64,000 nucleotides of DNA from NCBI RefSeq assembly GCF_010730195.1, contig NZ_AP022613.1, forward strand, positions 1,922,001 through 1,986,000, in the 5' to 3' direction. Of the stretch, positions 16,705 through 24,963 are shown piece by piece; the stretch's first letter is position 1, and every line of letters begins with the position of its first letter. The translations under genes and the position numbers were made by a program. A model generated the notes under the pieces. That model did no database searches. It saw only the letters and a program-made list of their open reading frames with translations, and was not told where the DNA came from. Origin of the DNA: Mycobacterium conspicuum (GTDB lineage: Bacteria > Actinomycetota > Actinomycetes > Mycobacteriales > Mycobacteriaceae).

Positions 16705-17610
16705 GTGGTAGCGGCGACCCGGAAGCGTACTTCGTCGATGCATGCAGACGGCCTTGGCGAGGCGTTGGCCGCGGCCGAAGAGGCTGAAGCCGAGGCCGCA
16801 GCGGCAGAGGCCCGCGCGGCCGCGGCCCTGGCTCGGGCCCGGGCGACCAAACTGCGCCGCCAGGCCGATCTGATCGCCGTGCGGGCTGGTGAGAAGACGT
16901 CGCACGAGGCCCCTGAGACCGGTAACGGGGTCAGCGAGGCTACCGACGATATGGCCGATGTCGACGACGAAGCACCCGGCGTAACCGGATCCGCTGACGA
17001 GGAGGTCGCCAGGGCGGAGGAGGAGATGCGCGGCGCGGTCGAGGACAGCGGTGGGAGCAAGGCAGCGGCCATCGCCGATGTGTCATCGACGTCTACGCCC
17101 GGCTCGCCGCGGCGCTGGTTGCCGCGGCTGAGGTGGCGGCCAATCGTGGCCACCGCGACGATTGTGCTAACTGTCGCGCTGCTGGCAGCCAGTGGCTACA
17201 TGGTCGCGCAGGACCGCCGGATATCGCAGCAGCGGCAGCGAAGCGTGGAATTCGCTGCGGCGGCCCGCCAGGGTGTTGTCACTTTGATGTCGCTTGACTT
17301 CGCTCACGCCAAGGATGACGTGCAGCGAATTATCGACAACGCCACCGGCGACTTCAAGAAGAACTTTCAGGCCACCGCTGATGATTTTGTCAAAGGGGCG
17401 CAGGACGCAAAGGCGGTGAGCCACGCCACCGTGAATGCCACCGCAGTTGAGTCGATGAGCGATGACTCAGCCGTCGTGCTGGTCGCTGCCAAAACCACCG
17501 TTACCAACACCAGCGGCGCCAACAATGAGCCGCGCTCGTGGCGGCTCAGCGTGACGGTCATTCGCGATGGTGGGCAGCTCAAGATAGCGAAAGTCGACTT
17601 TGTGCCATGA
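16705..17610 (+). CDS. Mce-associated membrane protein 1
   Basis: This encodes about 301 residues if GTG 16705 is used (GAGG nearby); TTG 16639 and ATG 16738 are alternatives. The N-terminal half is Ala/Glu-rich and coiled-coil-like (EEAEAEAAAAEARAAAA). It is followed by an acidic linker and one membrane segment (IVATATIVLTVALLAASGYM). The C-terminal extracellular domain has the Mam pattern (RQGVVTLMSLDFAHAKDDVQRI, then a TGDFKK block). Such proteins accompany mce operons and help stability or function of Mce complexes. This pair is about 25 kb away from mceA-F. It overlaps the next gene by ATGA. Confidence 0.75.
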   Translation: MVAATRKRTSSMHADGLGEALAAAEEAEAEAAAAEARAAAALARARATKLRRQADLIAVRAGEKTSHEAPETGNGVSEATDDMADVDDEAPGVTGSADEEVARAEEEMRGAVEDSGGSKAAAIADVSSTSTPGSPRRWLPRLRWRPIVATATIVLTVALLAASGYMVAQDRRISQQRQRSVEFAAAARQGVVTLMSLDFAHAKDDVQRIIDNATGDFKKNFQATADDFVKGAQDAKAVSHATVNATAVESMSDDSAVVLVAAKTTVTNTSGANNEPRSWRLSVTVIRDGGQLKIAKVDFVP

Positions 17611-18275
17611 CAGCAGAACAGGATTCGCACGCTGACGACGTCGAGGCGCCCACTTCTGATGCCGACGACGCCGCCGCGGGGACGGATACGCGCGACGCGG
17701 GCGACGATCGGGCCGGACACGACGAGTCCGGCGACATCAAAACCACACGCCGACCACGACTCGGTGTCATCAGTGGTTGGTTGCGCCGCTGTCTGGTGTT
17801 GTGGCGGTCAATTCTGTTGGCGTTGTTGATCATGGGGGCCGGCGCTGTGGCCGCGTGCGTGTTCTTCTTGCAGTACCGCCCGTATCATCAGGCCAGCGAT
17901 GCTGCCGGGCGTGACGCGATCAAGGCTGCGTCCGACGGCACGGTAGCGTTGTTGTCGTATGCCCCGGACACGCTCGAACATGATTTCGTCACCGCGAAAG
18001 CACATCTGACGGGCGATTTTTTGGCCTACTACGACAGATTCACGCACCAGATCGTAACCCCCGCCGCGAAAGAGCATCACGTTCAGACAACTGCTGTCGT
18101 GGCCCGCGCCGCCCTTTCGGAGCTGCACCCGAATTCGGCGGTGGTTCTGACCTTTATCGATCAGACCACCATGAGTAAGGACAAACGCGAACCGGTCTCG
18201 GCCGCGAGCGCTGTTCGCGTAGGTCTCACGAAGGTCGATGGCAGGTGGCTGATTTCTTCGTTCGACCCGGTCTGA
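17607..18275 (+). CDS. Mce-associated membrane protein 2
   Basis: This encodes 222 residues from ATG 17607, overlapping the previous stop. A hydrophilic Asp-rich N-terminus (residues 1-50) leads to one transmembrane helix (SILLALLIMGAGAVAACVFF). It ends with a Mam-type extracellular domain containing GTVALLSYAPDTLEHDF and TGDFLAYY. The topology and the paired arrangement match the Mam gene pairs downstream of mycobacterial mce operons. Here the pair stands alone, without mce or yrbE genes adjacent. Confidence 0.78.
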   Translation: MTAEQDSHADDVEAPTSDADDAAAGTDTRDAGDDRAGHDESGDIKTTRRPRLGVISGWLRRCLVLWRSILLALLIMGAGAVAACVFFLQYRPYHQASDAAGRDAIKAASDGTVALLSYAPDTLEHDFVTAKAHLTGDFLAYYDRFTHQIVTPAAKEHHVQTTAVVARAALSELHPNSAVVLTFIDQTTMSKDKREPVSAASAVRVGLTKVDGRWLISSFDPV

Positions 18276-18581
18276 AGCGTCCCGCGATGTCCGACCGCCG
18301 CGCCCGACCCCATCCCTTTGAGGCGCATCGAATTGACCATGATGCCGCCATACCGATGAAGTCGAGGGTCACGATGGCTGGGGCGGCGTTCCGGTGTGGT
18401 CGTTTGCGTGGTTGATGCGGGGCAGGAGAGCGCGGCAGTTCACCGTGATCGCGGGAGCCCCTCGTCGCGCCGCCTGCAGGGGTACCCACATACATACGTG
18501 GGCAGTGCCGTGTCCTCAGAAGCCAAGCGGGGGTGGGGAAGACGTGGACCACCGGTTGGGTCGTGTCGGGAGTCCGGCCGA
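18276..18581. other. Convergent gap without a gene
   Basis: This is about 300 bases between the stop of the second Mce-associated gene and the stop of the minus-strand gene at 18582. I see no supported gene and no clear terminator hairpin followed by a T run. Confidence 0.4.
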
Positions 18582-19574
18582 TCAGGCGCCGCGGGCGAGC
18601 AGGAAAGGTTGTATCGCCATGTCTAGAAGCTCTGGCGTCATCATCCCGCCGGCGTGTTCGACCCAGCACCAGCTTCGCGCCGGCTGCTTGCCCGATGAGT
18701 TGCTCGTCAACTGCCCGAAAACGTGTACCGGACTGCCGTTGGTGTCGAAAGTGAATTCGTATGAGTCAGCGCCGATGCGGGCCTTCAACGTGGTGATCTT
18801 GCCGCTGGCGTTGAAGGTTGGCAGGGCGACGATGTCGTTGTGAACCATGGTAACTCCGTCTTTGACGTGGTAGCCCGGCCCGAACGCCAGTTCGTCTCGG
18901 CCCTGCCAGAAGCTGCCGCCTCCAACTTCTCCGTCGGTGTATTCGTGCATCCATGACACCCACATCCCCTGCAGCTGGCGGGCGATCGGTAGCTCGGTAT
19001 AGGCCATTCCCGGTGGGCCGTAGGCGAAGTCCTGATGCGCATACCCCGACACTTCGACACCGCTGATGGTTCCGCGCGCGTGCATTAGTTCGTGGCGGTA
19101 ATAAACCTCATGGTCGATCCCGGCTTGGACGGGCACGTGGGTCACGACGACGTCGCTGATCGTCGTGCCGTGGATCTCCCAGCGCCCGCTGGCGTCATAC
19201 CAGTGACAGCCCGCAGCGTCGCGCTCGATGCGGCCGCTGAAGTAGTTCATCTGGATGAGGTCACCGGTGGCGGTGTAGGTGTAGGGCTCGTACCAGTCGA
19301 TGGAGGCGTACTCGCTGAACAAGTGGGACGCTTCAGCATCCAAAGTCTTCTGCAACGAGCGGAATCCACAAATGGGCGAAACCACGTGGGTCATTCCGAC
19401 GACGAAATCATCCGCTCCGCGGACCCCCCAGTAGTCGCGTGCCGACCCGTCGCTGACGACTGCGCCGTACCAAATCCCGGCCAGACTCACTCCGGGGCCC
19501 GGCACCCAGTCGCGCCGGTAGTGATCTAGCGATGCCGGCTCGTGTGATACGTCGAATTCAACTCGATCCAGCAC
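18582..19574 (-). CDS. Uncharacterised AttH/CrtC-like (lipocalin-like) protein, copy 1
   Basis: This encodes 330 residues from GTG 19574, chosen because AAGGAG lies six bases upstream. No signal peptide is evident. The sequence is rich in aromatic beta-strand segments. Blocks such as GTISGVEVSGYAHQDF, HEYTDGE and GPGYHVKDG align loosely with GTFLGAPVQGFVGHEI, NEYDDGT and AMLHDEAG in the protein at 33727. This pattern suggests the calycin-like fold of CrtC/AttH hydratase-like proteins, but that is a fold guess only. Operator site 2 lies 50 bases upstream, so it belongs to the GntR regulon. Confidence 0.55.
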   Translation of the reverse strand: MLDRVEFDVSHEPASLDHYRRDWVPGPGVSLAGIWYGAVVSDGSARDYWGVRGADDFVVGMTHVVSPICGFRSLQKTLDAEASHLFSEYASIDWYEPYTYTATGDLIQMNYFSGRIERDAAGCHWYDASGRWEIHGTTISDVVVTHVPVQAGIDHEVYYRHELMHARGTISGVEVSGYAHQDFAYGPPGMAYTELPIARQLQGMWVSWMHEYTDGEVGGGSFWQGRDELAFGPGYHVKDGVTMVHNDIVALPTFNASGKITTLKARIGADSYEFTFDTNGSPVHVFGQLTSNSSGKQPARSWCWVEHAGGMMTPELLDMAIQPFLLARGA

Positions 19575-19623
19575 CCGAGGCTCCTTGCCGGTCGGCGGGC
19601 CAGCAACCGCCACCCCACACTTT

Positions 19624-19638
19624 TGCAGATTGTCTGCG
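19624..19638. promoter_or_regulatory. TGCAGA-N3-TCTGCA-type operator, site 2
   Basis: TGCAGA-TTG-TCTGCG lies 50 bases before the start at 19574. It is identical over 17 bases (TGCAGATTGTCTGCGAT) to site 4 at 32883. Confidence 0.65.
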
Positions 19639-19872
19639 ATCCTTGGAGTCTAGGCATCGCGGCGACGAGGGCACAAGGGATTGATGTCATGTCGTTGCAG
19701 CCAGACTGTCGCCGCGCCTCGGAGTCAAGGCTTGCCGTACACGGTTTTACGCAGTTCGTCGGGCTGGTTGACGGCCGTGCAGCGCTCGCTGCCGTGAAGC
19801 AGGCGCGTCACGCGGAGCATCGACCGTTCGGCCTGGAGCGCCCGCGGGCCTAGCTCAAGCATGCGCGTACGG

Positions 19873-20934
19873 TCAGGCGGAAAAGGCGCCGGTGAACAGC
19901 GGCAGGTCCAGATGGGTCAGCACGCCGACGGGACCTGCGACGACTGCAGGGATGGCGTTGATGGCATGTGCGCCGGTCATAAGCACATCGGGTTGTTTGG
20001 CGTCAAAACTGGTGCGGGTGTCGATGCGGGTTTCGAGGCAGGGATCGCCCTCGATCTTGATGCTCCAGGAGCCATCGCCGTAGGGCCAGTCAGCGGGCGC
20101 GGCGTCTTCGCCGATTGTCCAGAGCATCTGGCTTTCGATCCGCATTCTGCTCTGATGGAATGCGCGCAGCCGGACGCGAACGGCACCGACGTGGCCGGGT
20201 TCAACCTGTAGTGCTGGTGTGGTGATGGCTTCGTTGCAGGCAAAGCCTTCCCACGACAATGTCGCGTCGTCGATTTCGAGTCCGGCCGCCTGAGCAAGCA
20301 TCGCTATGGAGCCGAAGTAGGCACTTTCGCGCGCATGCTCAAACGGCAGCTCGAAACTCATCTCCTCGGGCCTTTTGCCGTAGCCGATGACGGTCAAGAT
20401 CTGTTTGGAGGTATATCGGGACATGTCGACCATTTCGGTCATGTAGATGGTGTCGATGTGGCGTACCAGCCTGCCCAGGACGATGGGCCACACGTCCATC
20501 ATGAAGCCAGGATTGATACCGGTGCCGTGGAAGGACACACCGCCCTTACGGCATGCACTGCCGAGGCGCTGATCCATCGCGTGGCGATCCATGATGGGCG
20601 GGTAGACAAGCGCGCTTAACGCGGTCGAGCATACATTCTTGCCTGATTCCAGCAAGCGACAAATCTGGTCGAACGCTGCGGCGGGGTCCAAGGTGTCACC
20701 GAGGGCGTTGAACGATACCGCATCGGCGTCGGTCGCGAGGATGTCATCGAAGTTGTCGGTGGCTCGAATACCGACGGCGGATCCGCCCACGAGCTCACCA
20801 GCATCCTTGCCGACCTTGTCGGGGCTAAAGACCAACAGGCCAACGAGTTCGAGGTCTTTGCGGCCTAGAATCGCTCGCAGGCTGTGGGTGCCGACTGCCC
20901 CGGTGGCGACCTGGATCACTTTGAGCCGCTTCAT
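19873..20934 (-). CDS. DapB-like NAD(P)-binding oxidoreductase, paralogue 3
   Basis: This encodes 353 residues from ATG 20934, with GAGGAGA just upstream; a longer frame upstream runs through the intergenic space and is not needed. The motifs VIQVATGAVG, DKVGKDAGELVG, LLESGKNV and GINPGFMMDVWP are shared with paralogue 4 at 38290. Its MTEMVDMSRYTS segment is nearly the same as TEVVDMSRYTS there. It follows the substrate-binding-like gene by 49 bases and ends the operon headed by the alcohol dehydrogenase. Function is unknown beyond a likely NAD(P)-dependent redox step. Confidence 0.73.
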   Translation of the reverse strand: MKRLKVIQVATGAVGTHSLRAILGRKDLELVGLLVFSPDKVGKDAGELVGGSAVGIRATDNFDDILATDADAVSFNALGDTLDPAAAFDQICRLLESGKNVCSTALSALVYPPIMDRHAMDQRLGSACRKGGVSFHGTGINPGFMMDVWPIVLGRLVRHIDTIYMTEMVDMSRYTSKQILTVIGYGKRPEEMSFELPFEHARESAYFGSIAMLAQAAGLEIDDATLSWEGFACNEAITTPALQVEPGHVGAVRVRLRAFHQSRMRIESQMLWTIGEDAAPADWPYGDGSWSIKIEGDPCLETRIDTRTSFDAKQPDVLMTGAHAINAIPAVVAGPVGVLTHLDLPLFTGAFSA

Positions 20935-20983
20935 GTCTCTCCTCGTTGTCGGATCCCAGAATGGGGGATAGTGATCGAACTCT

Positions 20984-22099
20984 CTAGTGCAGACCGAAGC
21001 GGTCGACGAGGTGGGAATTGAGGCCGTCGGCATCGAGGGTCCGTGCCACCAGATAGCCGGCGCCCATCCACGCGCGGCGAGTCCATTTGCCGAACGACAC
21101 CCGGGTGCCTGGCGCGCCCGAGGCGGCGGGCAGCATCTTGACCCGCTCCAGCGCCTCCTTGACCCCGCGCGGACTGAGCGGGTGGGCGTCGGTGAACGCC
21201 CGCAACAGAGTCTCCGCGACATCCCGGTTCACCGGCGGCACGCAGTATTCGGGACGGCGCCCGCCGTACCTCTTTGCGTAGCGATCCAGGAAGTCCTGGC
21301 CGACCTGGTTCGCCTCGTCGTACTGGTCGACCCCGATCCATCCCATGAACGCGTTCCACATGATCGGGTTCACCCAGGCGTTCTGGAAAGCTGTGGTGGT
21401 GAATCGCGGCGGGTCCCAGTCGACCGCCTCCAGCGCGGGATTGATGAACACGATCCCAAAGCCGAACCCCAGATGCACGATCGCTTCGGCCTTCGCCTCG
21501 TGCAGGGTGCGCACGGCTCCGTTGATGTCCTGTGCTGTCTGCGCGATCGCCGCCTCGGCGACGATGCGAATACCCTTGCCCCGACACGCGCTCCGCAGAT
21601 TCTTCAGGTAACTCTCGCCGATCAGGTTCTGCTCGACGAGCACTCCGATCTCGGTGAGCCCGCGTTTGGCCACGAGATCCGCGATGAAGATCGGTTCGTC
21701 GGTCATCGACCCCTGCGGGAAGGCGAAGGTCCACTCGCCTAACCAGTCGTCAGTGCCGGTGACGCTGATGGCCGGGACCTTGAACCGCTCTTCGATCGCT
21801 TCACGCGTTGGCACGCAGTTGTCGGTAATGTGCGGCCCGAAGACCACCAGGCAGCCCTCGTCGACGAGCTCACCGAACGCGTCGATCACCGCCTTGACCG
21901 AGCCCTTGGGCAGCCCCTCGACTTCGCGGTAGATCATCTGCACGGAGCGGTCCATCAACCTTTGCTCAACGGCCTCCTCGAAGACCAACTCAAAGCATCT
22001 AGTGAAGTCCGCCTTCATCTCTTCGGGAAAGCCCGGCGGCAACGTGAAGTCCATCAGATAGCCGACTTTGACTGGCTCAGCGCTGCTTTCGTATGACAT
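20984..22099 (-). CDS. Cytosolic ABC substrate-binding-like protein, copy 2
   Basis: This encodes 371 residues from ATG 22099. It has the same type 1 binding-protein pattern as copy 1 at 13804: VGYLMDF near the start, VVFGPHITDN, PAISVTGTDDWLGEW, LVEQNLIGESY and LERVKMLPAASGAPGTR near the end. No signal peptide, lipobox or neighbouring ABC transporter genes are present. The protein probably binds a pathway metabolite in the cytoplasm. It sits between the amidohydrolase and DapB-like gene of the same minus-strand operon. Confidence 0.72.
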   Translation of the reverse strand: MSYESSAEPVKVGYLMDFTLPPGFPEEMKADFTRCFELVFEEAVEQRLMDRSVQMIYREVEGLPKGSVKAVIDAFGELVDEGCLVVFGPHITDNCVPTREAIEERFKVPAISVTGTDDWLGEWTFAFPQGSMTDEPIFIADLVAKRGLTEIGVLVEQNLIGESYLKNLRSACRGKGIRIVAEAAIAQTAQDINGAVRTLHEAKAEAIVHLGFGFGIVFINPALEAVDWDPPRFTTTAFQNAWVNPIMWNAFMGWIGVDQYDEANQVGQDFLDRYAKRYGGRRPEYCVPPVNRDVAETLLRAFTDAHPLSPRGVKEALERVKMLPAASGAPGTRVSFGKWTRRAWMGAGYLVARTLDADGLNSHLVDRFGLH

Positions 22100-22238
22100 T
22101 AGGCCTCCGTGGACGGCGCGGGCGCCGCGGTGTGGGTTGCGGTCATCGCCTCGGTTGACCGCATTGTGGGGTGGTCGCCGAAGATTGCCGATTCCGGCAC
22201 CGCCAGCCGGCGCTTATTTAGTCGCATCCGCTGGTCCG

Positions 22239-23531
22239 TTAGTTGGTGGCCGCGGTGGGAAGTTTGGTCGCGAGGTCGAGCACGGTGACGGTATCGGTTC
22301 CGGTCTTTTTCAAGCGCGCTGAGGACCGGTACCCGAGGTCGACATCGCGTGCCTGGGCGCGCAGAGCTCCGACGGTGGCCTGCTGCTTGGGTAGGTGAGT
22401 GAACATGTCAAAGCCGTAAAGGCGCAACGCATTCTCGTGGGTGATTTTGTTGACCTCGCCGTCGGGCACTCCGTCGAGATAACCGGCCAGGGATTCGGGG
22501 GCCAGCGGCCAGGTGGAGTCTGAGTGCGGGTAGTCGCACTCCCAAGTGACCATGTCCAGGTTGAGTTTGTGGCGACTTTCCACGCCGAAGCCGTCGTCGA
22601 TGAAGCACAAGGCGATGCGTTCCAGGAATACCTGGCTGGGCAGTTTGTCGCCGAAGTCTTGGTGGGTCCAGGCCCGGTGCATGGTGTAGACGCGATCGAT
22701 GCGTTCCAAAAAATAAGGCACCCAACCGATGCCTCCTTCCGAGAGCGCGAAGGTCAGGTCGGGGAACTTGCGCAGCATCGGCGACCAGATCAGGTCGGCG
22801 GCAGCGGACACGATGCTCATCGGCTGTAACGTCATCATCGTGTCGACCGGCGCATCGATCGACGTGATGACAACGCTTGACGACGAACCGATGTGCAGAT
22901 TCACGATCGTGTTCTCGTCACTGCACGCCTGCCAGAACGGGTCCCAGTGCGGATCGTGCAGTGAGGGATAGTCCAGCTTGGTCGGGTTCTCCGAGAACGT
23001 GACGGCGTGGCAACCTTTTCTGGCAACCCGACGTACCTCATCGGCCATCAGTTGTGGATCCCAAATCGGCGGCAACGCTTGGGGAATCATCCGGCCCGGG
23101 TAGGTGCCGCACCACTGATCGATGTGCCAGTCGTTGTAGGCGCGCAGCACCGCCAGCCCAAGATCCTTATCGCGGGCCCGGGCGAAGTACTGTCCGCAGA
23201 ACTGTGGGTAGGACGGAAAGTTCAATGCTGCGGCCACGCCGTTGGCGTTCATGTCGCGGATGCGCTCGTGGATGTTGTAGCACCCCTCACGGATCTCGGA
23301 GAGCTTGGTGGGTTCGGCGCCGTATTCGTCGGGGGGGCGGCCGGCGACGGCGTTGAGGCCGACGTTGGTGGCTTCTTGTCCCTCGAAGACCCATGCGTCG
23401 GTGCCGTCTTCGCGCTGGATCAGCTTGGGTACATCGTCTTTGTACCTGGCCGGGATGTGGCCGTCGAACATGTCAGGCGGTTCGACGAGGTGGTCATCGA
23501 CCGAGACCAGGATGAAGTCGTTCATGTCCAT
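22239..23531 (-). CDS. Amidohydrolase family 2 protein (TIM-barrel metal-dependent hydrolase)
   Basis: This encodes 430 residues from ATG 23531. The metal-binding DxH motif is at D12-D13-H14 in VSVDDHLVEPPDMF. The later histidine-containing segments include IVNLHIGSS, and WECDYPHSDSTWP supplies the catalytic aspartate region. This matches amidohydrolase-related (PF04909-type) decarboxylases and hydrolases, often found in aromatic or steroid-like catabolic clusters. It lies 63 bases after the alcohol dehydrogenase gene in the same direction. A decayed relative is at 15.9-16.3 kb. Whether it is a decarboxylase or a hydrolase cannot be told. Confidence 0.85.
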   Translation of the reverse strand: MDMNDFILVSVDDHLVEPPDMFDGHIPARYKDDVPKLIQREDGTDAWVFEGQEATNVGLNAVAGRPPDEYGAEPTKLSEIREGCYNIHERIRDMNANGVAAALNFPSYPQFCGQYFARARDKDLGLAVLRAYNDWHIDQWCGTYPGRMIPQALPPIWDPQLMADEVRRVARKGCHAVTFSENPTKLDYPSLHDPHWDPFWQACSDENTIVNLHIGSSSSVVITSIDAPVDTMMTLQPMSIVSAAADLIWSPMLRKFPDLTFALSEGGIGWVPYFLERIDRVYTMHRAWTHQDFGDKLPSQVFLERIALCFIDDGFGVESRHKLNLDMVTWECDYPHSDSTWPLAPESLAGYLDGVPDGEVNKITHENALRLYGFDMFTHLPKQQATVGALRAQARDVDLGYRSSARLKKTGTDTVTVLDLATKLPTAATN

Positions 23532-23594
23532 GGTGAGCTCCTCAGTGTAGTGACGCCTATCCCAGGCCGGGCTGCAATAGTTCGGCCTGTGCGG

Positions 23595-24764
23595 CTAAGG
23601 GGACGGAAAGTCGATGAGGCCGCGGATGTTTCGGCCTTCGCGCAGGTCGTCGATGGCCTCATTGATCTGTTCGAGGCGATAACGGCGGGTCACCAGTTCG
23701 TCGAGCTTGAGGGCGCCGGCCTGATACATCGACAGCAGCATGGGCATGCTGGCGCGGGGGTTCATCTCGCCGAAGATGGTGCCTTTGAGCTGCTTGGCCG
23801 AATGCGCCATGTCGACGAGTATGAGCGGCACCGACATTTCGCTTAGGGGTGTCATCCCGGTCAACACGCAGGTGCCCGCTTTGCGGGTCAGCATCATCGC
23901 CACCGGGATGAGGTCCGCGTGAACGACGCCGGCGGTCAGGACGACCCGGTCGGCCATCACACCGGCGGTGAGTTCGCGTACCAGTTCGATGGCCTCATGC
24001 GCCCAGCGCGCGGTGTGCGTCGCGCCGAAGAGCTTGGCTGAATCCCGTTTGAAGTCAACGGGGTCCACCCCGACGATGTATTTTGCGCCCGCGGCGTGGG
24101 CGCCCTGCAGTGCGTTCATCCCGACGCCGCCAAGCCCGATCACCACGACCGTGTCGCCGGGTTGGGTTCCGGCTGACACGGTCGCCGACCCCCAGCCGGT
24201 GGTCACGCCGCAGGATACGAGTGACACAGCGTGGAAGGGGATCGAGTCGTCGACCTTAATTAACGAGTCCTCGGATGCTACGAGATACTCGGCGAACGTG
24301 CCGAGTTGGGTGGTGGCCATGAGGTCTTCTTGACCGAGATGGCGGCGCACCGTCCCGTCGGTGATCATCTGCTTGGAGAAAAGATTGGCTCCGACGTCAC
24401 AAACGTAGCTTTGGCCGCTGACGCACCACCGGCATTTTCCACAGGCGGGGATGAACGACATTCCCACGTGATCGCCGGGTTTGAGGCCGCGGACGTCGGG
24501 CCCGACTTGTTCGACAATTCCGGCGCCTTCGTGCCCTCCGATTAACGGGAACCAATCTGGGGTTTCCATGCCGGCCGCTCGCATCACCTCGATCATCTCC
24601 GGCGCTGGCACCGCGTCGCCGGTGGCGAAGTGATCGTCGGTGTGGCAGACGCTGGCAGCGACCATGCGCACGAGAACCTCCCCGCGACGAGGCTCATCGA
24701 GCTCGATTTCGCAGACCTCCCAGTCCTTGCCCACTCCCCGAAGAACCGCTGCTTGGCACTTCAT
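23595..24764 (-). CDS. NDMA-dependent, mycofactocin-type zinc alcohol dehydrogenase
   Basis: This encodes 389 residues from ATG 24764; an upstream in-frame start would overlap the operator. The zinc ADH features are ASVCHTDDH (catalytic zinc Cys), GGHEGAG (His/Glu), a structural zinc loop CGKCRWC and the NAD motif GLGGVG. The opening MKCQAAVL and the MITDGTVR segment are characteristic of the NDMA-dependent alcohol dehydrogenase family. Members hold NAD tightly and use mycofactocin as electron acceptor. Operator site 3 is 70 bases upstream. The gene heads a minus-strand operon with the amidohydrolase, a substrate-binding-like protein and a DapB-like protein. It probably oxidises an alcohol made by one of the P450s. 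Confidence 0.85.
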   Translation of the reverse strand: MKCQAAVLRGVGKDWEVCEIELDEPRRGEVLVRMVAASVCHTDDHFATGDAVPAPEMIEVMRAAGMETPDWFPLIGGHEGAGIVEQVGPDVRGLKPGDHVGMSFIPACGKCRWCVSGQSYVCDVGANLFSKQMITDGTVRRHLGQEDLMATTQLGTFAEYLVASEDSLIKVDDSIPFHAVSLVSCGVTTGWGSATVSAGTQPGDTVVVIGLGGVGMNALQGAHAAGAKYIVGVDPVDFKRDSAKLFGATHTARWAHEAIELVRELTAGVMADRVVLTAGVVHADLIPVAMMLTRKAGTCVLTGMTPLSEMSVPLILVDMAHSAKQLKGTIFGEMNPRASMPMLLSMYQAGALKLDELVTRRYRLEQINEAIDDLREGRNIRGLIDFPSP

Positions 24765-24833
24765 CGTGCGCTTCTCACCTTTCGCCGCGACCGGCTTGCC
24801 CGCTGGAAGCCGGTGCGAGTACCGTAACAAATT

Positions 24834-24850
24834 ATGCAGACATTCTGCAT
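24834..24850. promoter_or_regulatory. TGCAGA-N3-TCTGCA-type operator, site 3 (divergent)
   Basis: ATGCAGA-CAT-TCTGCAT is a perfect inverted repeat with 7-bp arms. It lies between the divergent ADH (start 24764) and LuxC (start 24964) genes and could control both. Confidence 0.7.
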
Positions 24851-24963
24851 AGTGATGAGAAGCGGCTGCGGAAGCTGGTATGCGCGGTGCGTCCGAGCGA
24901 TCACGTGGCCAGCCATTAGGGGCAGGTGTGATCGATGGTCTTCGAGTCAGGGAAGAGGTCTAG

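Noticed and set aside
23007..23846. Plus-strand frame of 279 codons opposite the amidohydrolase and ADH
   Set aside because: It has no family likeness and spans two well-supported minus-strand genes.
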